From Staphylococcus chromogenes (GTDB lineage Bacteria; Bacillota; Bacilli; Staphylococcales; Staphylococcaceae): a DNA stretch of 64,000 nt. Location of the stretch: the NCBI RefSeq assembly GCF_029024625.1, contig NZ_CP118953.1, forward strand, positions 124,001 to 188,000, read 5' to 3'. The translations under genes and the position numbers were made by a program. Shown piece by piece: positions 24,311 to 36,367 of this stretch; positions within the stretch are counted from its first letter, which is position 1; each line of letters starts with the position of its first letter. The notes below the pieces were generated by a model, which saw only the letters and a program-made list of their open reading frames with translations, was not told the DNA's origin and made no database searches.

Positions 24311-26974
24311 ATGACAAAAAAATTAAGGGAATTTAAAAGAAGTTTTGGTCAAGAAAAAGCAAGAGTGAAATTGTACAAATCCGGTAAAAACTGGGTTAAA
24401 GCTGGCATTAAGGAAATTCAATTGCTCCGTTTAATGGGTCTGCCATTTTTAACGGAGAAAGTAGAAAAAGAAGATGAGGGACCACAAAATATCGGTGGAT
24501 TCATCAAAAGAAACGCATTGAAAACAACTGCCTTAACAGGCGGGATGTTTACCGTTAATATGTTGCATGATCAACATGCTTTCGCTGCTTCTGAAGCCCC
24601 TGTAACGTCAGAACTTACGACGCAAAGTCAAACAGTCGGAGATCAAACGTCTGTAACGATTGAACAATCACAATCGACAACTGACAGCCAAGCATCAACG
24701 TCTGTAACAAGTGATGCATCAACTTCTACTGCAAGTGAGAGCAGTGCGTCATCTGAGCGTCAGACTTCAACAGATAGCCAAAGCACGTCTACAAAGGACA
24801 GCCAATCAACATCAACAGACAGTCAAAGCACGTCTACAAAAGACAGTCAAGCAACATCAACAGATAGTCAGAGTATGTCTACAAAGGATAGCCGAAGTAC
24901 ATCGTCTGATAGCAAAAGTCAAAGCACTTCTTCGGAGAGTACGTCAAAAAGCACGAGTACGAGCGATTCCTCATCAACAAGCAGTAAGTCTGGTAGCCAA
25001 TCAACAGACGCTACCTCGACGAGTGCGACATCGACTTCGGCATCATTGTCAACCTCTGATAGCACAAGTCAAAGTACAGCACCGTTATCATTACGTTCAT
25101 TAAGCCTAAGAGCAGCGCCGACAACATTTGCTGCTGTCGCTGCAACAGCACCTGTGACACAGACATATACGGGAACAGGCACAGATACATTGTATAAATT
25201 GCCAATTTATTACAAGTTGATCGTGACAAGTGATGGTACGGCATTAAACTTCACGTACTATGTATCTTATGACAATCCCAATACCGCCACAGTGGAAAAA
25301 CCATCAGATATAGCACTTTCTGCAAATATTAAAAATACAAATGATAGCTTGCAAACAATGTTGAATTTGGGTAGCGGCTATGGACAACCGTCAGCGGTGA
25401 CACAGTCTATTACTACAGGGGGCTATACAACAACGAACGAAAATCTAATTGCTCCTGCTACGACACCAATGCAAAGTAATGGTAGTGGTTATTATTGGCA
25501 AGGGTTACCTGCGATGAATGGTACGTATGCACGTTTAGGTGATGCCATTATGGCAAAGTGGTCAGTGCCGATTACCAATCCTAACGGCGATTTAAATTGG
25601 ACATTCTCACCTTATGCCAGTCGAACAGGGGCAACATTGCCAAACTATTTTACAGGGGCAGTCACTGGGAATGATCCTGTAACAAGTACATCATTGAGTA
25701 ACTCAACGAACGCATCGATAAGTGCATCAACAAGTACGTCACTCAGTAACTCAAGAAGTGCGTCATTAAGTACGTCATTAAGTACATCGTTGAGTGCATC
25801 ACAAAGTGCGTCAACAAGCGCGTCATTAAGTACATCGTTGAGTGCATCACAAAGTGCGTCAACAAGCGCATCATTAAGTACATCATTGAGTGAATCAGAA
25901 AGCGAAAGTATTTCTACTTCCATAAGCGAATCAACGAGCATTTCACTCTCACTATCAGAGTCAATAAGTAATTCAGAATCACTTAGTACGTCAACGTCAG
26001 TATCAGATTCAGAAAGTGAAAGTACCTCAACTTCATTGAGCGAATCAACAAGTACATCAATTTCATTATCAGAGTCAGTAAGCATTTCTGCATCACTGAG
26101 TGAGTCGACAAGCACGTCAGTGAGTGATTCAGAATCAGTGAGCACGTCAACGTCGATTTCAGATTCAGAAAGTGCGAGTACTTCAACATCATTAAGCGAA
26201 TCAACAAGCACTTCTGTGAGCGATTCAGAATCAGTGAGCACATCGACATCAATCTCGGATTCGGAAAGTGCAAGCACATCAGTTTCATTGAGTGAATCAA
26301 CAAGCACGTCAGTGAGTGATTCAGAATCAGTGAGCACGTCAACGTCGATTTCAGATTCAAAAAGCGTAAGTACTTCAACTTCATTAAGTGAATCAACGAG
26401 CACATCAGTGAGTGACTCAGAATCAGTGAGTACTTCAACGTCAATTTCAGATTCGGAAAGTGCAAGTACTTCAACTTCGTTGAGCGAATCAACAAGTACA
26501 TCTGTAAGTGACTCAGAATCAATTAGTGCATCAACATCAGTATCAGACTCAGAAAGTTTGAGTACTTCAGTTTCATTAAGTGAATCGACAAGCACGTCAG
26601 TGAGCGATTCCGAATCGGTTAGCACTTCAACATCAGCATCGGATTCAGAAAGTGCAAGTACATCGACTTCATTGAGTGAGTCAACGAGCACTTCTGTTAG
26701 CGATTCAGAATCGATTAGCACGTCAACATCAATCTCGGATTCGGAAAGTGCAAGCACATCAGTTTCATTGAGTGAATCAACAAGTACTTCAGTGAGTGAT
26801 TCCGAATCGATCAGTACTTCAACATCTGTATCGGGCTCAGAAAGTACAAGTACTTCAACATCATTGAGTGAGTCAACGAGCACTTCTGTTAGCGATTCAG
26901 AATCGATTAGCACGTCAACATCAATCTCGGATTCGGAAAGTGCAAGGCAAGCACAGTTTCAGTTGCCACCCTGA
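24311..26974 (+). CDS. sraP: Serine-rich repeat adhesin (SraP/SasA-like), N-terminal part
   Basis: This is a cell-wall glycoprotein exported by the accessory Sec system. Residues 1-93 form the long specialised signal peptide with the [14 protein letters not shown] motif and an AFAA cleavage site. Residues about 95-260 are the first serine-rich region (short [12 protein letters not shown] units). Residues about 265-456 form a nonrepetitive binding region, much shorter than the roughly 500-aa region of S. aureus SraP. The second serine-rich region starts near 457. The frame ends at a TGA (26972-26974) after an irregular patch (26945-26970) that breaks the repeat; the rest continues in another frame. 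The ribosome site is GGGAG. Confidence 0.9.
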   Translation: MTKKLREFKRSFGQEKARVKLYKSGKNWVKAGIKEIQLLRLMGLPFLTEKVEKEDEGPQNIGGFIKRNALKTTALTGGMFTVNMLHDQHAFAASEAPVTSELTTQSQTVGDQTSVTIEQSQSTTDSQASTSVTSDASTSTASESSASSERQTSTDSQSTSTKDSQSTSTDSQSTSTKDSQATSTDSQSMSTKDSRSTSSDSKSQSTSSESTSKSTSTSDSSSTSSKSGSQSTDATSTSATSTSASLSTSDSTSQSTAPLSLRSLSLRAAPTTFAAVAATAPVTQTYTGTGTDTLYKLPIYYKLIVTSDGTALNFTYYVSYDNPNTATVEKPSDIALSANIKNTNDSLQTMLNLGSGYGQPSAVTQSITTGGYTTTNENLIAPATTPMQSNGSGYYWQGLPAMNGTYARLGDAIMAKWSVPITNPNGDLNWTFSPYASRTGATLPNYFTGAVTGNDPVTSTSLSNSTNASISASTSTSLSNSRSASLSTSLSTSLSASQSASTSASLSTSLSASQSASTSASLSTSLSESESESISTSISESTSISLSLSESISNSESLSTSTSVSDSESESTSTSLSESTSTSISLSESVSISASLSESTSTSVSDSESVSTSTSISDSESASTSTSLSESTSTSVSDSESVSTSTSISDSESASTSVSLSESTSTSVSDSESVSTSTSISDSKSVSTSTSLSESTSTSVSDSESVSTSTSISDSESASTSTSLSESTSTSVSDSESISASTSVSDSESLSTSVSLSESTSTSVSDSESVSTSTSASDSESASTSTSLSESTSTSVSDSESISTSTSISDSESASTSVSLSESTSTSVSDSESISTSTSVSGSESTSTSTSLSESTSTSVSDSESISTSTSISDSESARQAQFQLPP

Positions 26975-29900
26975 GTGAATCAACAAGTACTTCAGTGAGT
27001 GATTCCGAATCGATCAGTACTTCAACATCTGTATCGGACTCAGAAAGTACAAGTACTTCAACATCATTGAGTGAGTCAACGAGTACTTCAGTGATCGATT
27101 CTGAATCAGCGAGTACGTCAACATCAGTATCAGATTCAGAAAGTGCAAGCACATCAACATCGATCTCAGATTCAGAAAGTGTAAGTACTTCAACGTCATT
27201 AAGTGAGTCAACAAGTACATCAGTAAGTGACTCAGAGTCTGTAAGCACGTCAACGTCAATCTCGGATTCAGAGAGTGCGAGCACATCAACTTCACTAAGT
27301 GCATCAACAAGCACGTCAGTAAGCGATTCAGAATCAGTGAGCACTTCAACGTCTATCTCAGACTCAGAAAGTGCGAGTACTTCAGTTTCATTAAGTGAGT
27401 CGACAAGTACTTCAGTAAGTGATTCAGAAAGTGTAAGCGCATCAACTTCGTTGAGTGAGTCAACAAGTACGTCCGTAAGTGATTCAGAATCAGTGAGTAC
27501 GTCAACATCAATCTCAGATTCCGAAAGCACAAGTACTTCAGTTTCATTAAGTGAGTCAACAAGCACGTCAGTAAGCGACTCAGAATCGGTGAGCACGTCG
27601 ACATCTGTGTCAGACTCAGCAAGTGCAAGTACATCGACTTCATTGAGTGAGTCAACGAGCACTTCTGTGAGCGATTCCGAATCGATTAGCACGTCAACAT
27701 CAGTATCAGATTCAGAAAGTGCGAGTACTTCAACATCATTAAGCGAATCAACAAGCACTTCTGTGAGCGATTCCGAATCAGTGAGCACATCGACATCAAT
27801 CTCGGATTCGGAAAGTGCAAGCGCATCAACTTCGTTGAGTGAGTCAACAAGTACGTCAGTAATTGACTCAGAATCAGTGAGCAGTTCAACGTCTATCTCA
27901 GACTCAGAAAGCGTAAGTACGTCAACATCGATCTCAGATTCCGAAAGTGTAAGTACTTCTACATCGTTAAGTGAGTCAACGAGCATGTCAGTGAGCGATT
28001 CCGAATCGATCAGTACTTCAACATCTGTATCGGATTCAGAGAGCGCAAGTACCTCAACGTCACTAAGTGAATCGATAAGCACATCAGTAAGTGATTCAGA
28101 ATCAATCAGTACTTCAACATCAGTATCAGATTCAGAGAGTACGAGCACATCAACATCACTAAGTGAGTCAACAAGCACATCAGTGAGTGACTCAGAATCA
28201 GTGAGTACATCAACATCTGTATCAGATTCAGAAAGCGTAAGTACATCGACTTCATTAAGCGAATCGACAAGTACATCAGTGAGTAACTCAGAATCGGTTA
28301 GCACATCAACATCAGTGTCAGACTCAGAGAGCGTAAGTACTTCAACATCGTTGAGTGAATCAACAAGTACGTCATTAAGCGATTCAGAATCAGTGAGCAC
28401 ATCAACGTCAATCTCGGATTCAGAGAGTGCAAGCACATCAACTTCAATCTCGGATTCAGAGAGCGCAAGTACTTCAACATCACTAAGCGAATCGACAAGT
28501 ACGTCAGTAAGCGACTCAGAATCGGTGAGCACGTCAACATCAGTGTCAGACTCAGAAAGTGTAAGTACTTCTACATCATTAAGTGAGTCAACAAGCACAT
28601 CGGTAAGTGATTCAGAATCATTGAGCACATCAACGTCAATCTCAGACTCAGCAAGCGTAAGTACTTCAACATTATTAAGTGAATCGACAAGCACATCAGT
28701 GAGCGATTCAGAATCAGTGAGCACCTCAACGTCAGTATCAGATTCAGAGAGTGCAAGTACTTCAACTTCATTGAGTGAGTCAACAAGTACCTCAGTAAGC
28801 GATTCAGAATCGATCAGCACGTCAACGTCAGTATCAGACTCAGAAAGTACAAGTACATCGGCTTCATTAAGTGAATCGACAAGTACGTCGATAAGCGATT
28901 CAGAATCAGCGAGTACATCAACATCGTTGAGTGAATCAACAAGTACGTCAGTGAGCGACTCAGAATCGGTTAGCACATCAACGTCAATTTCTGATTCCGA
29001 AAGCGCAAGTACATCAACTTCATTAAGTGAGTCGACAAGTACGTCAGTGAGTGATTCAGAATCAGCGAGTACGTCAACATCAGTATCAGATTCAGAGAGC
29101 GCAAGCACATCGACTTCATTAAGTGAGTCAACAAGCACATCAGTAAGCGATTCAGAATCAGTGAGCACATCAACATCAGTTTCTGATTCAGAGAGTGCGA
29201 GTACTTCAACATCACTAAGTGAATCAACAAGCACGTCAGTGAGCGATTCCGAATCGGTTAGTACCTCAACGTCACTTTCAGATTCCGAAAGTGCGAGTAC
29301 ATCGACTTCACTAAGCGAATCAACAAGCACATCAGTGAGTGATTCAGAATCGATTAGTACATCAACGTCAATTTCAGATTCCGAAAGCGCAAGTACATCA
29401 ACGTCAATTTCAGATTCCGAAAGCGCAAGTACATCGACTTCACTAAGTGAATCGACAAGCACATCTGTTAGCGATTCAGAATCAGTGAGTACGTCAACAT
29501 CAGTGTCAGACTCAGAAAGTGTAAGTACTTCTACATCATTAAGTGAGTCAACAAGCACGTCAGTGAGTGACTCAGAGTCAGTGAGTACATCAACATCTGT
29601 ATCGGATTCAGAAAGCACAAGTACCTCAACGTCACTAAGTGAATCGACAAGCACATCTGTTAGCGATTCAGAATCAGTGAGTACGTCAACATCAGTATCA
29701 GATTCAGAGAGTGCGAGCACATCAACTTCGTTGAGTGAGTCAACAAGTACATCAGTAAGTGATTCAGAGTCAGTGAGCACATCAACGTCAATTTCAGATT
29801 CCGAAAGCGCAAGTACATCGACTTCACTAAGTGAGTCAACAAGTACATCATTAAGCGACTCAGAATCAGTAAGTACATCAACGTCAGTGAGCGACTCAGA

Positions 29901-32900
29901 ATCTGTAAGCACTTCAACATCATTAAGTGAGTCGACAAGCACTTCAGTAAGTGATTCAGAATCAGCGAGCACGTCGACATCAATCTCTGATTCAGAAAGT
30001 GCAAGTACATCAACTTCACTAAGCGAATCGACAAGTATATCAGTAAGCAATTCCGAATCAGTGAGCACTTCAGCATCTATCTCAGATTCAGCAAGTGAGA
30101 GCACATCAATTTCATTAAGTGAGTCAACAAGCACGTCAGTAAGTGACTCAGAATCAGTAAGCACATCAACGTCAATCTCGGATTCAGAGAGCGCAAGTAC
30201 TTCAACATCACTAAGCGAATCGACAAGTACGTCAGTAAGCGACTCAGAATCGGTGAGCACGTCAACATCAGTGTCAGACTCAGAAAGTGTAAGTACTTCT
30301 ACATCATTAAGTGAGTCAACAAGCACGTCAGTGAGTGACTCAGAGTCAGTGAGTACATCAACATCTGTATCGGATTCAGAAAGCACAAGTACTTCAACAT
30401 CGTTGAGTGAATCAACAAGTACATCAGTGAGCGATTCAGAATCGGTGAGCACGTCGACATCTGTGTCAGACTCAGCAAGTGCAAGTACATCGACTTCATT
30501 GAGTGAGTCAACGAGCACTTCTGTGAGCGATTCCGAATCGATTAGCACGTCAACGTCTGTATCGGATTCCGAAAGCGCAAGTACATCGACTTCATTAAGT
30601 GAATCGACAAGTACATCAGTGAGTGATTCAGAATCGGTTAGCACATCAATATCTGTTTCAGATTCGGAAAGCGTAAGTACTTCAACGTCACTAAGTGAGT
30701 CAACAAGTACATCAGTGAGCGATTCAGAATCATTGAGCATGTCAACGTCTGTATCGGATTCCGAAAGCGCAAGTACATCGACTTCATTAAGTGAATCGAC
30801 AAGTACATCAGTGAGTGATTCAGAATCGGTTAGCACATCAATATCTGTTTCAGATTCGGAAAGCGTAAGTACTTCAACGTCACTAAGTGAGTCAACAAGT
30901 ACATCAGTAAGTGAATCAGAATCAGCGAGTACGTCAACATCGGTTTCAGACTCGGAAAGTGCAAGTACATCGACTTCATTGAGTGAATCAACAAGTACAT
31001 CAGTAAGTGATTCAGAATCAGTGAGTACATCAACGTCTGTATTGGATTCGGAAAGCGTAAGTGCTTCTACATCACTAAGTGATTCAGCAAGCACATCAGT
31101 AAGTACATCAACATCTGTATCAGATTCGGAAAGTGTGAGCACGTCGACATCAGTATCGGATTCAGAGAGTGTAAGTACATCAACTTCACTAAGTGAATCA
31201 ATAAGTACATCTGTAAGTGACTCAGAGTCAGTGAGCACGTCAACATCAGTATCGGATTCAGAAAGTGCAAGTACGTCAACTTCACTAAGTGAATCGACAA
31301 GCACATCTGTTAGCGATTCCGAATCAATCAGCACGTCAACATCAGTATCGGATTCAGAAAGTGTAAGTACTTCAACTTCATTGAGTGAATCGACAAGTAC
31401 GTCAGTGAGCGATTCCGAATCAGTGAGCACATCAACATCAATCTCAGATTCGGAAAGCGCAAGTACTTCAACTTCATTGAGTGAATCGACAAGTACATCA
31501 GTAAGCGACTCAGAATCAGTAAGCACGTCCACGTCAATTTCAGATTCCGAAAGTGCAAGCACATCAACTTCACTAAGTGAGTCGACAAGCACTTCAGTAA
31601 GTGATTCAGAATCGGTTAGCACGTCAACGTCGATCTCAGACTCAGAAAGTACAAGTACTTCAACATCATTGAGTGAGTCAGCAAGTACATCAGTGAGTGA
31701 TTCAGAATTATTGAGTACGTCAACATCAGTGTCAGATTCGGAAAGTGGAAGCACATCGACTTCACTAAGTGAGTCAACAAGTACATCAGTAAGCGATTCA
31801 GAATCAGTTAGCGCATCAACATCAATCTCAGATTCGGAAAGCGTAAGTACATCAACGTCATTAAGTGAGTCGACAAGTACATCAGTGAGCACATCAACAT
31901 CAGTGTCAAACTCAGAAAGCGTAAGTACATCAACTTCATTGAGTGAATCAACAAGTACTTCTGTGAGTGATTCAGAGTCAGTAAGTACGTCAACAGCAAT
32001 CTCAGATTCAGAAAGCGTAAGCACTTCAACTTCGTTGAGCGAATCGACAAGCACATCTGTGAGTGACTCAGAGTCCTTAAGCACATCAACGTCAATTTCA
32101 GATTCGGAAAGTGGAAGCACATCGACTTCACTAAGTGAGTCAACAAGTACATCAGTGAGCACATCAACATCAGTGTCAAACTCAGAAAGCGTAAGTGCAT
32201 CAACTTCATTGAGTGAATCAACAAGCACATCTGTGAGTGACTCAGAATCAGTAAGTACGTCAACATCAGTTTCAGATTCCGAAAGCGCAAGCACGTCAAC
32301 TTCATTGAGTGAGTCAGCAAGTACATCAGTGAGTGATTCAGAATCATTGAGTACGTCAACATCAATCTCAGATTCGGAAAGTGCGAGCACATCAGTTTCA
32401 TTAAGTGAATCAACAAGCACTTCAGTAAGCGACTCAGCATCAGTAAGTACGTCAACATCAGTGTCAGATTCGGAAAGTGGAAGCACATCGACTTCACTAA
32501 GTGAGTCAACAAGTACATCAGTAAGTGATTCAGAATCAGTGAGCACATCAACATCAATCTCAGATTCAGCAAGTGCGAGCACATCAGTTTCATTAAGTGA
32601 ATCGACAAGCACATCTGTTAGCGATTCCGAATCAATCAACACGTCAACATCAGTATCGGCTTCAGAAAGTGTAAGTACTTCAACTTCATTGAGTGAATCG
32701 ACAAGTACGTCAGTGAGCGATTCCGAATCAGTGAGCACATCAACATCAATCTCAGATTCGGAAAGCGCAAGTACTTCAACTTCATTGAGTGAATCGACAA
32801 GTACATCAGTAAGCGACTCAGAATCAGTAAGCACGTCCACGTCAATTTCAGATTCCGAAAGTGCAAGCACATCAACTTCACTAAGTGAGTCGACAAGCAC

Positions 32901-34480
32901 TTCAGTAAGTGATTCAGAATCGGTTAGCACGTCAACGTCGATCTCAGACTCAGAAAGTACAAGTACTTCAACTTCATTAAGTGAGTCAACAAGCACATCA
33001 GTAAGCGACTCAGAATCAGTAAGCACTTCAACATCTGTATCAGACTCAGAAAGTGTGAGTACTTCAACTTCATTGAGTGAGTCAGCAAGTACATCAGTGA
33101 GTGATTCAGAATTATTGAGTACGTCAACATCAGTGTCAGATTCGGAAAGCGTAAGTACATCAACGTTATTAAGTGAGTCGACAAGTACATCAGTGAGCGA
33201 TTCAGAATCAGTGAGCACATCAACATCAGTGTCAAACTCAGAAAGCGTAAGTACTTCAACATCAATCTCAGATTCAGAAAGCGTAAGCACTTCAACTTCG
33301 TTGAGCGAATCGACAAGCACATCTGTGAGTGACTCAGAGTCCGTAAGCACATCAACGTCAATTTCTGATTCAGAAAGTTTAAGTACTTCAACTTCATTAA
33401 GTGAGTCAACAAGCACATCTGTGAGTGACTCAGAATCAGTAAGTACGTCAACATCAATATCAGATTCAGCAAGTGCAAGTGCATCGACTTCATTGAGTGA
33501 ATCAACAAGCACTTCAGTGAGTGATTCAGAATCAGTAAGTACGTCAACATCAGTTTCTGATTCAGAGAGTGCGAGCACATCAACTTCGTTGAGTGAGTCA
33601 ACAAGCACGTCAGTGAGTGACTCAGAGTCAGTGAGTACATCAACATCTGTATCGGATTCCGAAAGCGTAAGTACTTCAGTTTCATTGAGTGAATCAACAA
33701 GCACATCAGTAAGCGATTCAGAATCAGTGAGCACATCAACATCAGTATCGGATTCAGAGAGCGCAAGTACTTCAACTTCGTTGAGCGAATCGACAAGCAC
33801 ATCTGTGAGTGACTCAGAGTCCGTAAGCACATCAACGTCAATTTCTGATTCAGAAAGTTTAAGTACTTCAACTTCATTAAGTGAGTCAACAAGCGCGTCA
33901 GTAAGTGACTCCGAAAGTGTAAGTGCTTCAACTTCATTGAGTGAATCGACAAGTACGTCAGTAAGTGATTCAGAATCAGTGAGTACATCAACGTCAGTGT
34001 CAGATTCCGAAAGTGTAAGTACTTCAGCGTCATTAAGTGAGTCGACAAGTACATCAGTGAGCGATTCAGAATCAGTGAGCACGTCAACATCAGTATCGGA
34101 TTCCGAAAGCGTAAGTACATCAACTTCATTAAGCGACTCAACAAGCACGTCAGTGAGTAGCTCAGAATCAATCAGTACTTCAACATCAGTATCAGATTCC
34201 GAAAGTGTAAGTACATCGACTTCATTGAGTGAGTCAACAAGCACATCAGTGAGTTATTCAGAATCAGTGAGTACGTCAACATCAGTATCGGATTCAGCAA
34301 GTGCAAGTACGTCAATAAGTGATTCAGAAAGCGTAACTACTTCAACATCACTAAGTGAGTCAACAAGTACATCAGTGAGCGACTCAGCATCGGTTAGTAC
34401 ATCAACGTCAATTTCAGATTCCGAAAGTGTAAGTACTTCAACTTCATTAAGCGAATCGACAAGTATTTCGTTAAGCAATA
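25690..34480 (+). repeat. Serine-rich tandem repeat array, 96-bp unit
   Basis: From about 26100 the array shows a clear 96-bp period (for example, equivalent GTGAGTGATTCAGAATC words at 26119, 26215 and 26311), roughly 90 units. Earlier units are shorter (SLSASQSAS type). Synonymous changes (AGT/AGC/TCA/TCT) scatter while the protein pattern holds, so selection on the encoded repeat is apparent. Such arrays are prone to recombination and to misassembly. Confidence 0.9.
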
Positions 34481-35022
34481 ATGACTCGACAGTTACTTCA
34501 ACAGGTACTGGTGAAAGCCACTCAATGAGTGAAATTGATGTCACAAGTGTTAGTGTTTCACTGTCTGAAAGTATCAGTGCATCATTAAGTGAATCAGTGA
34601 GCACATCAACATCTGTATCAGACTCAACAAGCGTAAGCACGTCAACATCATTAAGTGAGTCAACGAGTGCATCATTAAGTGACTCAAGCTCAGCAAGCGC
34701 ATCAGACTCTACTACAACGTCTGTAAGTCAATCAGCGTCAAGTGTGACATCAACATCGTTATCGACTTCAGATTCAACAAGTGGATCAATGTCATCCTCT
34801 GAATCTCAAGCACCGTTTATCGGTAGCACATCTATGAATCAAGGTGACAACACAACGACAGCACAACAGGCAAAAGTGACTGAAAAAGCGCAGTTACCTG
34901 ATACAGGTCAAGCGACAAGCAACAATGGATTAGTTGGGGCGGTTGCCGCAATGTTGGCTGGATTAGGTTTACTCAGAAAATCAAAAAAAGATAAAAAGAA
35001 AGCAACGAAGTCTAACAAATAA
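26995..35022 (+). CDS. sraP: Serine-rich repeat adhesin, C-terminal part (frame-shifted continuation)
   Basis: The continuation is open from about 26941 in the +1 frame and has no start signal of its own. It encodes about 2500 residues of SxSxSxS repeats with a 32-aa (96-bp) higher-order unit such as [16 protein letters not shown] plus [16 protein letters not shown], then a nonrepetitive tail and a sortase signal: LPDTG, a hydrophobic helix ([15 protein letters not shown]) and RKSKKDKKK. Joined to the first part, the adhesin would be about 3560 aa. The break may be real, making a truncated secreted form, or an assembly error in the repeats. The seven-gene Sec2 locus follows. Confidence 0.85.
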   Translation: MSDSESISTSTSVSDSESTSTSTSLSESTSTSVIDSESASTSTSVSDSESASTSTSISDSESVSTSTSLSESTSTSVSDSESVSTSTSISDSESASTSTSLSASTSTSVSDSESVSTSTSISDSESASTSVSLSESTSTSVSDSESVSASTSLSESTSTSVSDSESVSTSTSISDSESTSTSVSLSESTSTSVSDSESVSTSTSVSDSASASTSTSLSESTSTSVSDSESISTSTSVSDSESASTSTSLSESTSTSVSDSESVSTSTSISDSESASASTSLSESTSTSVIDSESVSSSTSISDSESVSTSTSISDSESVSTSTSLSESTSMSVSDSESISTSTSVSDSESASTSTSLSESISTSVSDSESISTSTSVSDSESTSTSTSLSESTSTSVSDSESVSTSTSVSDSESVSTSTSLSESTSTSVSNSESVSTSTSVSDSESVSTSTSLSESTSTSLSDSESVSTSTSISDSESASTSTSISDSESASTSTSLSESTSTSVSDSESVSTSTSVSDSESVSTSTSLSESTSTSVSDSESLSTSTSISDSASVSTSTLLSESTSTSVSDSESVSTSTSVSDSESASTSTSLSESTSTSVSDSESISTSTSVSDSESTSTSASLSESTSTSISDSESASTSTSLSESTSTSVSDSESVSTSTSISDSESASTSTSLSESTSTSVSDSESASTSTSVSDSESASTSTSLSESTSTSVSDSESVSTSTSVSDSESASTSTSLSESTSTSVSDSESVSTSTSLSDSESASTSTSLSESTSTSVSDSESISTSTSISDSESASTSTSISDSESASTSTSLSESTSTSVSDSESVSTSTSVSDSESVSTSTSLSESTSTSVSDSESVSTSTSVSDSESTSTSTSLSESTSTSVSDSESVSTSTSVSDSESASTSTSLSESTSTSVSDSESVSTSTSISDSESASTSTSLSESTSTSLSDSESVSTSTSVSDSESVSTSTSLSESTSTSVSDSESASTSTSISDSESASTSTSLSESTSISVSNSESVSTSASISDSASESTSISLSESTSTSVSDSESVSTSTSISDSESASTSTSLSESTSTSVSDSESVSTSTSVSDSESVSTSTSLSESTSTSVSDSESVSTSTSVSDSESTSTSTSLSESTSTSVSDSESVSTSTSVSDSASASTSTSLSESTSTSVSDSESISTSTSVSDSESASTSTSLSESTSTSVSDSESVSTSISVSDSESVSTSTSLSESTSTSVSDSESLSMSTSVSDSESASTSTSLSESTSTSVSDSESVSTSISVSDSESVSTSTSLSESTSTSVSESESASTSTSVSDSESASTSTSLSESTSTSVSDSESVSTSTSVLDSESVSASTSLSDSASTSVSTSTSVSDSESVSTSTSVSDSESVSTSTSLSESISTSVSDSESVSTSTSVSDSESASTSTSLSESTSTSVSDSESISTSTSVSDSESVSTSTSLSESTSTSVSDSESVSTSTSISDSESASTSTSLSESTSTSVSDSESVSTSTSISDSESASTSTSLSESTSTSVSDSESVSTSTSISDSESTSTSTSLSESASTSVSDSELLSTSTSVSDSESGSTSTSLSESTSTSVSDSESVSASTSISDSESVSTSTSLSESTSTSVSTSTSVSNSESVSTSTSLSESTSTSVSDSESVSTSTAISDSESVSTSTSLSESTSTSVSDSESLSTSTSISDSESGSTSTSLSESTSTSVSTSTSVSNSESVSASTSLSESTSTSVSDSESVSTSTSVSDSESASTSTSLSESASTSVSDSESLSTSTSISDSESASTSVSLSESTSTSVSDSASVSTSTSVSDSESGSTSTSLSESTSTSVSDSESVSTSTSISDSASASTSVSLSESTSTSVSDSESINTSTSVSASESVSTSTSLSESTSTSVSDSESVSTSTSISDSESASTSTSLSESTSTSVSDSESVSTSTSISDSESASTSTSLSESTSTSVSDSESVSTSTSISDSESTSTSTSLSESTSTSVSDSESVSTSTSVSDSESVSTSTSLSESASTSVSDSELLSTSTSVSDSESVSTSTLLSESTSTSVSDSESVSTSTSVSNSESVSTSTSISDSESVSTSTSLSESTSTSVSDSESVSTSTSISDSESLSTSTSLSESTSTSVSDSESVSTSTSISDSASASASTSLSESTSTSVSDSESVSTSTSVSDSESASTSTSLSESTSTSVSDSESVSTSTSVSDSESVSTSVSLSESTSTSVSDSESVSTSTSVSDSESASTSTSLSESTSTSVSDSESVSTSTSISDSESLSTSTSLSESTSASVSDSESVSASTSLSESTSTSVSDSESVSTSTSVSDSESVSTSASLSESTSTSVSDSESVSTSTSVSDSESVSTSTSLSDSTSTSVSSSESISTSTSVSDSESVSTSTSLSESTSTSVSYSESVSTSTSVSDSASASTSISDSESVTTSTSLSESTSTSVSDSASVSTSTSISDSESVSTSTSLSESTSISLSNNDSTVTSTGTGESHSMSEIDVTSVSVSLSESISASLSESVSTSTSVSDSTSVSTSTSLSESTSASLSDSSSASASDSTTTSVSQSASSVTSTSLSTSDSTSGSMSSSESQAPFIGSTSMNQGDNTTTAQQAKVTEKAQLPDTGQATSNNGLVGAVAAMLAGLGLLRKSKKDKKKATKSNK

Positions 35023-35041
35023 TAAATAGACAACATGGGTT

Positions 35042-35104
35042 AAAGAGGCTAGACACAAGTGAACTTTGGAAAATTTGCCAGAGACTCGTGCTTCTAGCCT
35101 CTTT
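35042..35104 (+). terminator. Large hairpin after the adhesin gene
   Basis: AAAGAGGCTAGA pairs perfectly with TCTAGCCTCTTT around a 39-nt loop. It lies 19 nt after the adhesin stop and just before secY2. It has a weak T-tract, so it may reduce but not abolish readthrough into the secretion genes, or protect an mRNA end. Confidence 0.6.
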
Positions 35105-35132
35105 GGCAACATGTTATTAAAAGAGGGTTAAT

Positions 35133-36356
35133 GTGAAGAATAATCTATTTTTTCGTATTTTAGGACAATACGAATATAAAATTTTACATAAACGTATATT
35201 ATTTACGTTGTTCATATTATTGATATACATATTCGGTAGTCACATTTCTATCGTTAGCTCAGATAAAATGAATGCGCAAGAAAATTCATTTTATAAACTT
35301 GCGGTGTCAAATATGGGCGGGGACTTGCATACACTCAATATTTTTTCGCTAGGTCTTGGACCGTGGTTAACCGCAATGATCTTTTTAATGTTGTTACGTT
35401 ACCGTAATTTTGAAAAAGCGATGCGCCAAACGCGTAAAGAAAAACACTACCAAGAAAAATTATTGACGCTCGCCTTATGTATTGTTCAAGGTTATTTTAT
35501 GATTCATCAATCAGTGGTGAAAGATCATATTAAAGAAGCAAATGTCTTATTGCTTTTGTTAGTTGTTGTGACCGGTGCGATGTTATTGGTTTGGATGGCG
35601 GATCAAAATGTACGCTATGGGATTGCAGGGCCTATGCCGATTGTGCTTCTCAGTATTGTGCGGTCGATTTTTAATCAACGTCTCCCTGAACTTCACGTCC
35701 AAACATTTATTTTAGTGACCATCATTGTCCTTGTTATAGTTGCTTTATTTGTTTTATTACTCATTGAATTGGTCGAATATCGTTTAAACTATCGAGACAT
35801 CATGCATATAACGGATACACGAACGCCTTCTTATTTGGCTTGGAAATTAAATCCGGCGGGCAGTATTTCAATTATGATCAGTTTATCTGTCTTTATTCTT
35901 CTTAATAGTGTCATCAATTTAATTATTGGTTTCGTGACGGGGAAGACAACGCATATCGCATTTTTAAGTTTCAATAATGCGATAGGAATTACTGTCTATA
36001 TTTTGATGCAAATAATTTTAGGTTATTGGATGTCACGTTTGTTGATTAATACTAAGCAAAAGACGAAAGATTTTTTGAAAAGTGGCAACTATTTTGTCGG
36101 TGTGTATCCAGGTACTGAGACGGACGCTTTCTTAAACAGTAAAGCACGTCGCATTTGTTGGACAGGTTCGATAATTGTCGGTTTGATTATTGGTATTCCT
36201 TTGTATTGCACGTTATTTGTCCCTCAACTTTCACAACAAATCTATTTTGCAATTCAATTGATTATCATGGTCTACATCAGTATTAATATCGCTGAAACTT
36301 TGCGGACGTATTTGTATTTTGATAAGTATCAACAGTTTTTGACTAAATATTGGTAA
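35133..36356 (+). CDS. secY2: Accessory Sec system translocase SecY2
   Basis: This 407-aa protein has about 10 hydrophobic helices and forms the membrane channel dedicated to the serine-rich adhesin. It is shorter than SecY and conserves MGGDLHTLNIFSLGLGPWLTAMI, which corresponds to the plug and helix 2 region, and GNYFVGVYPGTETDAFL in the cytosolic loop. The start is a GTG at 35133 behind AGAGGG. It is the first gene of a tightly packed secretion and glycosylation operon. Confidence 0.95.
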   Translation: MKNNLFFRILGQYEYKILHKRILFTLFILLIYIFGSHISIVSSDKMNAQENSFYKLAVSNMGGDLHTLNIFSLGLGPWLTAMIFLMLLRYRNFEKAMRQTRKEKHYQEKLLTLALCIVQGYFMIHQSVVKDHIKEANVLLLLLVVVTGAMLLVWMADQNVRYGIAGPMPIVLLSIVRSIFNQRLPELHVQTFILVTIIVLVIVALFVLLLIELVEYRLNYRDIMHITDTRTPSYLAWKLNPAGSISIMISLSVFILLNSVINLIIGFVTGKTTHIAFLSFNNAIGITVYILMQIILGYWMSRLLINTKQKTKDFLKSGNYFVGVYPGTETDAFLNSKARRICWTGSIIVGLIIGIPLYCTLFVPQLSQQIYFAIQLIIMVYISINIAETLRTYLYFDKYQQFLTKYW

Positions 36357-36367
36357 GGAGATTTTTC

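Noticed and set aside
26907-34244. 2445-codon open frame on the minus strand across the adhesin repeats
   Set aside because: It is a by-product of the serine codons AGT/AGC/TCA in register; the product is a low-complexity shadow ([16 protein letters not shown] type) with no ribosome site and mirrors the sense repeats exactly. The same applies to the minus frame at 25645-26913 and the many shorter minus frames.
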